Assembly: GCA_013400115.1 (NCBI GenBank)
Contig: VXBP01007102.1
Span: forward strand, 462 to 64,461
Direction of reading: 5' to 3'
Source of the DNA: Rhinopomastus cyanomelas
Lineage: Eukaryota; Chordata; Aves; Bucerotiformes; Rhinopomastidae
Length of the DNA: 64,000 bases
Made by a program: the position numbers and the translations under genes. Under the pieces are notes generated by a model. The model saw only the letters and a list, made by a program, of their open reading frames with translations, searched no databases and was not told where the DNA came from. Positions 24,701-36,700 of the stretch are shown one piece after another (position 1 is the first letter of the stretch; each line of letters starts with the position of its first letter).

Positions 24701-27700
24701 TCAACAATTCAAGGGAAAAAGAGTAAATCAGTTTGTTGCTACTCAGGTAACATCCCTGGTGCTTTTTTCCTCCCCATGACACCAGTCGAGTAGAGGAACA
24801 AGTGGAAATGTAACTTACCTCTTTTCCAGGAGGGCCTTTCTCTCCTGGTTCTCCCTGAGAGACACAGAGTGAGTGAATTTAGCATCACAGTGTAAGCAAT
24901 TGGAAGAAAGACTCTGCCTAACAACACAAGTCTGCTTAAGGCCAGAGTGTTCTGCGACAGAGCAGCAGGTTTGGGTGATTTATCCTTATCCTGCCTCTAC
25001 AAGTCATTGCTGCAAAGACATCCTCCTATTTAGAAGAGATTTTTACTGAAACTGCATCACGTGTAAATGTAAATTACCGGTAGCAACTTCTACCAAAGCA
25101 CCTGAGACAGATGTTTCATGCGAGAGTGTTCCGTTGTCAAAGCATTTTAATCCTTTCCTTACAGACATTGCAAGGAGCTTCATACATTTTTCTTGGGCTG
25201 GTTTAGTGTTGCTGATGTTACACCCACAACACAGCCAAGATGTAAGGGAAATACATTCTGTAAGCAGAACTGTCGTCTTGTGTTACAGCAACTGAGACAA
25301 CGAACAACAAGAGTCAGTTAGAAGGGAGCTTTGAGCCTGAGATCTTGCCTGTGTTTCAGAACTATATTAAATAATTTGAACAAACACCCTATTAGGACTT
25401 TTCTCTATACTCTGCATTTATAATGTGATCGTTAGGCAATGCAATTTAGCATTTTGGCATTTCAATGCAAGGCGTGTCACCGCAGTCCTGACGTGTGTTT
25501 GTAAAGCAGAACAAACAGTAGGGTTTGCTAGTTATTGCTAAATTCCTGCCCACCTTCTTATATCCTTAAGAAAGGTTCTTATATCCTTTCTTGTATCATC
25601 TCTTACACGTGACTTATCTACAACGTGGGCATGCAGGCAGTATTTTACCCATAGCCCTGAAACACAGATAATGTCAGCGCTGACATCTACAACTGTGAGC
25701 AGGAGTGATGCAGCTGATCACCGACGTGCTATTGCACCAGCTCGTCTGAGTCTGACGCTGTATTCCCTAGGGCTACTTCAGTAATAGCCACCACATTTAC
25801 TGCTTTAAATTAATTTGCCAGAAAAAGCATTCTTCCTTCTCTTTCCATCATGATACTCCCTTTCTGACCATTAAAAAAGGAAAAAAAATTAAAAAGGGGG
25901 GAAAAAGGGAAAAAGGGAAAAAATGAGGAAAAAGAAGAATAAACAAGAAAAATAGAAGAAAAAAAAAAACCATCCTGTGGAAGATTCAGTTCTGCTAGAT
26001 TCATATGAAAAACTTTTAAATCTCATTTTAAGTCACAACAGGGCTAGAAACAACACTTTTTCACCTAGCATTCACTTTTCCATCTCTGAAAGGCTAAAGA
26101 TACAGCATTTTGAGGCTGTGATATTTTCTCGCGTGCAAGTGTGACTTTAGCTCACTTTGGGAGCTGTATGGATGCTTTACTTGCAATGAACCTCTGCTGC
26201 TGGTAACAAAGGAGTTTTCCTTGGAAGAGCAAATATCAGAAATACAGACTTTATTATCAGCTCTTAAAATTTCCCTGCCTGACCCTTCCAGGATAGAGTC
26301 TGAAAACTCAGACACCACAGAGCCATAGTAAGAAGACTATTGAACCAGTCCAATGACACCCACGTTATCAGGGCTGACTGGCAGGCACCAGCTCAGGAAA
26401 TGAGATGATGGATGTATGGCCATAGGAAAAATGCCACCTCTGCAGTCTGGTTCTCTTTGGAAGTGTAAGTCCATGGCTTCTGGATCTGTCAGATCTCCTG
26501 CTTATGGCTTTTTACCTAATTACAGATCATAATACACCATTCTCATCAGCACTACATTTAAAAGCAGGTAATTACTGGGGTTAATCCATCACCAGACATA
26601 CTCACAGGTGGTCCTCGAGGTCCTACGAAGCCAGGGAGTCCTGGGCTGCCACTTTCTCCTTTATTTCCTTTAGGACCCTTAGGATAGAAATGAAAAGCAG
26701 ACACTAGCAGCCCTTTCTCCAACATCCCTTTTCCAGGTCATGCATTGGAACTGGGAAATTGCACTGCAGCAGCAGGACTCCCCAGAACTGCCAAGAAAAG
26801 GAAGAACCAAGTCATTTGGAACAGCAGGTTGCAAGCCCCACGCCTGCACTATTCATGAGCTACATGGGGTCTTGGTGACAAGAGGAAAAGGAGGCTGCAA
26901 TGATGGAAGTGACAGGAGGAATGTTCAGGGGCTCCTCTGGCTCTGTGTGGTTTATAAGGTTGTGTTGGGCAGTGGAAACACTGTGATGGACAAGAACAGG
27001 GAAAGAGTGGAAGGAAAGGTGGTCACAGTGCTCAGATCTGAGAACACAATCTGCAGCCACTGAATCACTCCTTTCCCTTTTTTTCCAGGTTGAATTTTAA
27101 AAAAAGTCTGCCTTTCACTTCTCCCTTCACAAGAGATGGTCTGTCAAACTGCCCATTTGCTTTGGAACAAAATCCAGCTCTCTTCTGATCAGCACAGCTT
27201 CAGTGGCAGTTCATGGTACAGAGCCTTTTCAGACACTTTTAGTATCTTGTGGTTTTTATTTTAATATTTGATTTAACCAACTTTGCCCCCTACCTTCTAG
27301 TTCAGAACACATTCCTTTTTCTTTTTAGAGTAAACCTTGCTTCAAGTTGTGCCAGGGGAGCCTTACATTGGACATTAAGAGGAAGACTTTCTCCACTGCA
27401 ACAGCAGTCAAGGATTGGAACAGGTTTCCCAGGGCAGAGGTGAAGTCCCTGGCAGTGTTAAAAGACTGAGGAGATGTGGCCCTGGAGGACATGATTTAGT
27501 GGGCAGGGTGGGGTCAGGTTGACACTTGAACTGGATGATTCTGTAGGTCTATTCCAACCTTAATGGTTCTATGATTCTGTGATTCATTTCAAGCCCATCC
27601 TGTGTACAGTGAGCACTGATGAACCTGGCAGGCACAAAGCTCAGAGCTTTCAGAGGTGCAGTCAGAGATCTCAGGGGCTGGGCTGCGTTACCTACCCTGT

Positions 27701-30700
27701 GCAGGCTGAACTCTGAGTGCTGTGCACTGGGGTGGGCACTGCCAAACACCAGATGTAGAAGGAGAAGGCTCCTACCAAGTTTTACCTTGTGCTTACAAGT
27801 CAACAGTGGTGAAGGTGGATAAGAAACTCTCATTGCCCTGATAACCTTCCTTCTCCTTTTTATTTTCCTCAGAAGTTTCCTTGTCACATCACACTGTGGA
27901 GGAAATTAGTGCATTTGGAAGGAAATAAAAAAGGCAGGAAATAAGTGGGTTCATGCACAGCACAAGGAAACCCTTCTCATAATACGAAAGGGAGAAGATC
28001 CCTTTGAATGACAGAGAAGGATACTGAAGACTGTTTGCTCTGCTGGCCAGCACGGTCTCGTTGTTCCCCTTCTCCCATCCATCTGATTTTATCCTTTTTC
28101 AATTTCTCGTGTTATTTTTGGACTGTATGTCCTGCTGCTGGTCTGTGTTTATGCTGAAACCTGCCTGGAGAGTCCCTGAGTCACTAGCTGACTGCATAAT
28201 GCTGATAATCAAAAAGTGACCTTAATTTGGCACCACAGTGGCCTGGTGAAGACCCAGAAAGCCAAAAAGCAGGAACAGGAACTGGGGGTCAGTTTAATGA
28301 GAAGATACGAACATTGAAAGGGTAACTACAGGGACTCATGGGGTAAGAAGCACTGGCAGTGGTCTGAGGTAGGTAAGAAGTAGTTGTGTCAAGGACAAAG
28401 CAGTGGTGCTAACTCTTGGCTGTAGAATCCTAGAATCATAGAATCATTAGGGATTGGAAGGGACCCTGAAAGATCATCCAGTCCAATCCCCCTGTCACAG
28501 CAGGATCACTTCACTGGAGAGGTTATGGAGAGGTTATGGAATCAGTNCCTTATTAACTCCAGGACACAGTGCTCCAGGTGGGGTCTCACCAGAGCAGAGT
28601 AGAGGGGCAGAATCACCTCCCGTGATCTGCTGGCCACACTTCTCCTGATGCAGCCCAGGATCTGGTTTGCCTTCTGGGCAAGTGCACACTGCTGGCTCGT
28701 GTTGAGAAAGGCTGCTGGGCTGCACTTTCCCTTTAATCTGTGAGTTATCACCTCCACATGCATAAAGGTGGTGTTGGATTCACTGAGACCACTTAGGCTG
28801 AGACATCTCTGCAGCAGAGCAATGCTTAGAGCATGAGTCTGAGGCTGCTTCATGGCATTGTAAGGGCTACAAAGAGCACAGCCCTGCTGCAGATTTTCAG
28901 AGTCTCCTCTGAAATCTAACAGCCAGCACATCCACCCATGTCTAGGTGGACAAATGGAGAGATAAAGTCTGCATTGCAATAGTTACTCCTGGACACAAAG
29001 ACACGTGCATGGATTTGCTGAATCCTGAGTAATTTTCAGCAGCAAAATAGAGATAAAATAACCCCAACAGACATCTCCTTGCTGTCCCCCATACAGCCCT
29101 TCCCTACCACACAGTTCTTCCACATGGGACGGCCCTGCAGGGGATTCATTCTGCTTCGTTGTTTTGGTTTCCTGTCCACTGTCTGATCTTTTCCCAAGCG
29201 CCTGGGGAAGACTTTTTGCTGCTGTTCTTCAGCAGCAGCCTGCCAGCTCCTCAAGGAGCTTTCTCCTTCCCTCTGACAACCCTCTATTGGCTGCACAGTC
29301 TTCACTTGGCAAAATTAAATCTACTGGCGGGGATGAGCCATGCCAATCTTTTTTCCATACCAGGTAATCAATCATTTCCTTTTTTTGTGAACACTTAAGT
29401 TTTGCTTGTAAAGATGATGACCCAGCTAGCAGCTCGGTTCCAGGAACAAAGCCAAATCTCTCCTGATGTCTGGGCCAGCCGGTGACTTCCAGATCACTGA
29501 TCTTCAAGCAGCCACTCCATCTATACTTCATCAGACACCTCTCCTTGACATAACTACTTGATGCATGAGTTTCCCTTTGTGGTACTTACAGGGTTACCTG
29601 GTGGTCCAGGTTCTCCTGCAGGTCCAGGTGGTCCGTTCTTGCCCTATATAAAAAAGAAAAACTTTAGTGAAGTAACATACAGAACAGTTAAAAATATCCA
29701 CCTGCTTCTACACCAGCAAGGATTTCTTGAGCATTAAACAACTTCTTCTCTTGGTAGACTACAGAGTAAGGTTCTCTCCTTTACAACTGATCCTATGATC
29801 CTATGACCCCATAATTCTGCATCCATAATTCTGGATGCAAGTCTGACCCCACCTCACAGCAAAAAGTGAGAGATGTGGACCCAAATTCCACTCTCTGAAA
29901 AGGACTTATCCAACACTCCTCCTCCTCCATTTCTTCCCTTAAGCCTATCACATGCAGCATTCTCCTCTATGGATGGAATCACCTCCTACGGTAACTTCAA
30001 GGTATTAGTGTTCAGACAAGACCTTTTAGTCCATGTTTGAAGCACTTCTTGGAAACTCCCTGACCAAAGTCAAAGTGCTCTGCACTAAAAAGTACCCATT
30101 TATCTCTGTTTGTTATCTACACAGACTCAGGTTTGGTGAGTTGGAATTCCATAGGCTGCTCCTCCCTCCTCGCAGCTCACCATGAAGAGATGGTTTTTTC
30201 CCCACCATGGAGTCGGCCATACAGACCAGCCCTTTGCTGGCAATATTCAAAACCATTGCCTTGTGCTCCTTATCATGGAAGGAACAAAGCAGAGGAAGAA
30301 CAAGAGAAAATTGTGTTTTGCCCTCCAACAAGTCTCAGGTATCTCTTCTCCAAAAATGAATATGGCCTGGAGTTATGATACTTTTGGTTTCCTCAAATCC
30401 TTCTCTTCATCGCTAGTGTTGTGTAGAAGCATGACACCATAGTGAGTGATACCAGCAGTATGGGAATAATCAGATAAATTAGAAGGTAGACACAGGATAT
30501 CTCCATATGTTCCTGCAACCTAATTTAAACCCCTACACTCCCAGTTCAGAGGGACCTGCTGTTCTGGCTCCAGGCATTTCTGGCTGAATCAGCACTTTTC
30601 CCTGATTATGGAACATTATGTAGAATCTGGTTCACTTACAGGTCTTCCAAGAAGGAAAAGAAATCACTCATTGCAGCAAATTAAAGATGTGCTTAAGTTC

Positions 30701-33700
30701 AGCAAGAGACCTTTGTTCAAATTTGCAAAGGGTTGATTTTTAAGAGAGAATTGAAAAAACCATGAAATTAATGAAAGCAATTCCTCAGCCATTGCAAATG
30801 ACACTTTCTGAAATGTCAACTAAATTGCCTTTTCTACGGAAGCTGTAATAAAACTCTACAGATATTCAATTAAATAAATCTTTTCCAAAAGCTATGTTTT
30901 TTTCCCCCCAGAAAGAAAAGACAAAGAACACTAAAAACAGGAATAACGTCACAACTGGACCCCACGTACGTCAAAATGTGCTCACGGAGTTAGTGCCCAC
31001 CACTGGAAACTGAGGCTGTGTAAGAAATGAGTGAGATGCCAGAGGCAGGACTGGAGTATGAGCACTCCTGACACTGCAGCCCTGGCAGAATCCACTCAAC
31101 TGTTCTTCCTCCTGAGTCAGCAACCATCACTCCATTGCACTATTGTAAGTCTTCATCAGCCTCTGGCAATATCGTTCTGATTTGTCTTTCTCAAAGTGGG
31201 TAAAGTGTTTTGATTAAATATCCACTGTATCTTGCTTAAGACTCTTATTCCAAGCCAGAGTTCTGGACTGTTTGGGATATTCCTACAATACATCTGCAGA
31301 AATACTTTGTTAGGAGAGAAAACTCACCGGTTGCCCTCTGAATCCTCGAGGGCCCTGTGGTCCTACGGGACCAGCATCACCCTGAAATACAGGAAAGTAT
31401 CATGGTGAGAGGAAAAAGTCTGACATGAAGGTAAGCAAAGATGTTCCTACTAAATGGTATCGTTCACAAACTAGAGAGAAGAAAAGTGTCACTATCCCCC
31501 TTCAGGAAGACCAGTCTTTTGAATTTTAAACATTTATGACTAAATGCAGCCTGACTAAAGGCAGAAATTATTATTATCAGGTTATTTTAGAGCTGGATTT
31601 CTCAGGGACAGAGATTCTCCTGCATTTCTCAAGAACTGACTACTTTGTTGTCTCCTGAGAGAAGCTGAAGACATGTTTCTGTCTTCTCTGAAGGCTTCCC
31701 CAAGGTCTGTCTTCCATTTTATTTTGTAGGGTACCATTCACAGCTCAACAGTTTCCTGGGGATACAAACGAGATACCACTTCCCCAAGCCCCATGGCAAT
31801 GGCACATCAGCTGCTCGGTACATTGCTCAGCAGCCACCGCAGGATCCCACGCCAGCTGCACTCTCCCAGGACTTTGTTACGCGACTGCACTTGAGACTAA
31901 TCACGTCAGAGGTTCTGTTTGCACCCTCTTTCTTCCCTCTGAGCAGCAGCATTTCATTCCATAGGCATTTCATACATTTGGGTTATGCACACAGTAGGGT
32001 ACAGCTTTTGCAGAGAGACCGTGACAGAATCAGGCCCAGGGGGACCTGCAGGATGAAGCACTGCTCGGAAAGGGGTGGTGGAAAGCAGGTCCGTGGCTAC
32101 GGATGAATTCAAACAACGTAGTTTCCTCTGCTTTGCCAAACAGATAGCTGCTGTCAGCAGCTCAGCAGTAACAAAGGCTCTCAAACTCTTCATTATCCTA
32201 ATGATCTTCGCACAAATCTTTTCCCTGTGCACTGCTGTAGTAATTTGCTCCTTATTGCAGTTTCTGCAGCTGTTTTAGGTCAGGGTTACTGTGAATTAAA
32301 ATCTTCATTTGTCAGGGGGAAGCAGCTTAGTTTCCACTCAAACAGGTACACTTACATCCTTCCCTGGTGGCCCCTCACGACCAGCAGGACCTGTCGCACC
32401 TGGCTCCCCCTGCAATTCAGCAAAAGAAAGGATAAAGATATCAACTCAAGGTCAAAGACAGCCCAGGAACGCCACTATGAGTGGTATGGGGTTTCTTCAG
32501 TGTCAGACTGCACTTGGTGAAAACTCTTCAAAGCCAACAGGAGCCTCGTTCATCATACATGGCACACAGCTTATAAGAATAACTCAGAATCATCTTCTGC
32601 AAGTGATGCACAAGGCAGTGCACTCCATTCCAGGAGAATATTTGCTACTGCTAGAGCAGTCTGAAAAAAGCCACCAACCTATTCATGATACAGAAACTAC
32701 TGCAATCAGGAAGAGACGAGGAACTCCAGCACTGGAATTTTCAGCAAAGCTCCTGCAAGCAGAGTATTTTGTTTCCCTGTAAACATACTGTATCACTCAC
32801 AACAGAGAGACCAACTTTTCAAGGAGGATTTCAGTTCTGGGCTTTGTGACCCACAACCAACTATGTCGAAGGGCCCGAGACAGAGACCTCTATTCACATT
32901 TCTGTAAGTTCTGTCCATGAACTTACTTTCACTTCCTAGGCAATTTTTGAGGAAAGCTGATGCTGGTCCACTAAGTGCAGTAGGGTTTCTCACCTTGTAT
33001 GTCATTCATATCAGAGGGAAGCAGTATAGAAGCACATCTGAAATGTCCTCACAGAGGGCTCTCTCAAAGGGAGCATCAGAAGACCTGGCTCCCCCAGCTG
33101 CCTCACCTCACCAAGAATCAGGATTTCAGCAGAGGGAATACAAACAGCTGCTGTGATTTTATGCCATGGCTGTGGCCCATGGAATTACAGTTGTAAAGAG
33201 TCATGTTAAACAGAGCCCTGTCATCACTTTTACCTGTTGTCTCAGAAAATTTAGTTCAAGTAATCTTTCTTAACAGGATCTTGCATGAGGCACACATTAC
33301 TTACACGGGGACCTGGGGGCCCTGTATCTCCTCTCTGTCCTTTGAAACCCTAAAGAAGAGAATCAAATCAATAATCACCCATTACAGTGATGCATGAAAC
33401 ATTAAGAGAACTCCAGCTTGAATGTTTACTCAATAACCTTCCCATTTTTTCCTAAGGTTACTGGGGATTAGTCACACAGAGCTGCCACATGCCAAGGCAA
33501 TCAAAGGAAGAACTTTCCACAGCTCCTTAAGCTGTAAGATCAAGACTGTAGAGCACACGTTATTGGGGTGACCAGCCAACAGATGATTTAACCCTAAATT
33601 TCATTGTCTTTATCATTTCAGAGGCAACACAAAGGCTACAGCTGTACTATGCCCTCTGGTATGAGGTTGTGCTCTTTAACTTCTAGGTAAGGGACCTACT

Positions 33701-36700
33701 GCTGTCCAAGAGTGAAGGATTTGGAAATGCCCATGTTTGATTTATATGTAAAGGGCAAGTGTCAGGAGGACGAAGTCAGGCTCTTCTCAGTGGCATCCAA
33801 TGGAAGGACAAGGGGCAATGGGTGTAAGCTGGAACATAGGAGGTTCCATATCAATATGAGAAGAAACTCCTTCATGGTGAGAGTGACAAAGCACTGGGAC
33901 AGCTTGCCTAGGGCTGTTGTGGAGATGTTTAAAAACCACCTGGATATGTTCTTGTGACCCTGCTGTGGCAGGGCGATTGGACTGGATGATCTTTTGAGGT
34001 CCTTTCCAATCCCTAATGTTCTGTGACGTGATCCTGTGTGACTTGATCTAGGTGATCCTGCTCTAGCAGGAGGATTGGACTAGACGACCTTTCGAGGTCC
34101 CTTCCAATCCCAATGCTTTTTGTGGATTATTTATTTATTTAGTCACAATGCCATGGCTATTCTCAGCCATGCTGGCTCTTGGGTTATATGTTTGCATCAG
34201 TAAAGGACCTCATCTGCCCAACTAAATCTTCCTGGATACAGCACAGAGGAGTGGCTGGATTGAACCCTTGAGATGAGCACTTACTGGTAAGCCTCTGGCA
34301 CCCTCCTGGCCTGGGAGCCCAGGTTCTCCAGGCTTTCCCTGTGGGAAAGAATAAAGTTCGTGTTAGTAAGATCCTCGGGTCCCTCTCTGTGCTGATGAAA
34401 ACTTCCCAGAAATGACAGACAATCTATACAAACTTCCACCTGCACCACCATTTGTAGTTCAAAGGCAGCTTACACCTTGGGACTGGTGCACCTTCAGAGT
34501 GTTCTAATGTCAGAGGGGTAACGCACAGAACTGCGCCAGCACCTAGGCACATCCCAAATCAGCAGTCGCTGTTTAATGAAGCCAAAACTGTCCGCAGCTG
34601 CTGTGACCAGCACTGTCTTACACATCCCAGTCCTAGTGACTGGGAACTGATGATTACAGAACCACAAAGTCTTATTTGACAAGTCACAGGAAGAGGCTGG
34701 CAATGTCAGGTGCTGGGAGAACATTCTGCACACAACAAACACAGATGCAAGGAATAACATTCACCACCAGATACACTAACATGTCCTTTTGACTGACAGC
34801 TTCCTGGCTCAGCATTTTTCCCATCAGCAAATGCAGGTGTAGACCAATAAAGAAAAATCAAATATCAAGCAAAACCTGGAGAAAAGAATGGCCAGAAAGC
34901 AGCCCAGAAAAGACTTCTTTACAGATATCTCTAAACTTTTTATGTCCCATAAACTTCTCTCCCAAAAACGGGTTGCCAGATTTACTGTTACAAGATAAAC
35001 TTCTTTCTCTGTAATATTTACAGTAGCTGTAAAAGTGAAAAAAAACCCCCAGTTTCTTTTCAAGATTGTTCGTGTGTGACTCTTAGAAATTGTTCGAGAC
35101 AATAGAGCCCTTCTGCTGTTAAAAACTGATATGCCAGCAGTCTCCCTGCCCCTCCAAGGAGTCCATGGATAGGCAGCTCCACCAACCATAACTGGATGCA
35201 AGCTCTGATTGCCTGAGCAAAGCTGTCTGAGATCACATTACCGGTTCCCCAAGAGATCCTGGCTTGCCATCCTTGCCGTCACTCCCAGCAGCGCCCTGTA
35301 GATGAAATGCAAACAGGGTATGAGGAAGGTATAAGGAGACTGGCGTGCTTTGTGCCAGGGTGGGCTTCACAGTGACAGCTCTGATTCATCATGGCATCCT
35401 TAAGGTGGCATAACCCTCCCAACCTCCCCTGTTTCCATAGCTAAGTCATAAACCTATCCTTGCCAAAGAAGAGGATAGAGTGCTGCCCTCCCAAATATGG
35501 CCAGGCTAAGGGGCTTTTCAGCAAGACGAGCACTCCAATAATCTTAACACAGGATTTGAAATCCAGCTGTTATAAATCATTATAAAACAATTATCTTCAT
35601 TCAGCTAGGATACTTTACATTAGAAATAGCTCTTCCCTATCCCTATTAAATCAATTAAATTTAAAAGCCCCAAAATGTTTCACTCTTACAATTTCCATTA
35701 GAGTCTGTGGCCAAGAAGCACTTGAACTTCAGACAGTCTAAAGGAATTATTCTGGCTGGGAGTTCAGATAAATGGTGTTTCAGTCTATGAATTTTTTGTG
35801 CCCTTACACTAGAGCCTTTAGCAGGGTTTTGTGCTCTGCAGAAGAGAATTTCTTCCAATAAGGAGGCATACAGGGAACAAATCTGACTCATGATGACACT
35901 TTACATTTATCTTCAAAAGTGAGTAAATATTGCACTCACAGTGTCCTGGACCAAGGGCGTAGCATCAACATGATCATTACAGCTCTCAGAGCACCTCAGA
36001 AAGGCCTCCTCTTTGTTTTACACACTTATGTGCTTATCAACAGTTTAATGTACTGAATGAGAAGGAGCTGAACTGCACTCACTGGAAGTCCTGGCAGACC
36101 TGGTGGACCCTGTGGACCTGGAGGGCCATCTTTACCCTGGAAAGAAAACAGAAGCACTATGGGTGTATCCGTGATTCAGTTCTGCAATTTGATAACAGAC
36201 ATCAGAAGGGCCATCGCTGTTTACTTGTGATGTTCACAGTGAAATGGATCTGCTAAAGGCACTTTGCTGGTCAGGAAACACTGCTTTGGAAATTAATCAC
36301 AGAATGATACAGTCTTAAACCGTCCCAGCTCAGCAGCAGGAAAGGTTCCTTTCCAACCTGAAGTTGGCATTCATCAGTCTACCTGTCTCCCACAGGTTCT
36401 TCTGATTCATCACCATAAAGCAGCACCTGAACACCCTTCAAATGAAACAGCAGAAGCAAAATTCTGCAGGGATTTCTTGAAGGCTGCACCCATGCTAGTA
36501 TTTTCAGTGGTGCTAGAAAATGGTCTTAGGTCCTGAAATGTCAGCTGGCTGTTCTATGACAGTTTTCAACAGACTGCTTGTCAGTTTGACAATCCTCATG
36601 TACAGTTTGGGTGTTAGGCTGGGTCACGAAGCATCCAAACTGACTTGGCCAACCTCTTCTAGAGGCTAAGAGCTGTTAACAGCAAAGGCAGACAGGCAAG

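Noticed and set aside
32033..32060. GGCCCAGGGGGACCTGCAGG looked like a plus-strand collagen exon
   Set aside because: It has no repeat beyond two triplets, no splice sites, and is on the opposite strand of the gene.
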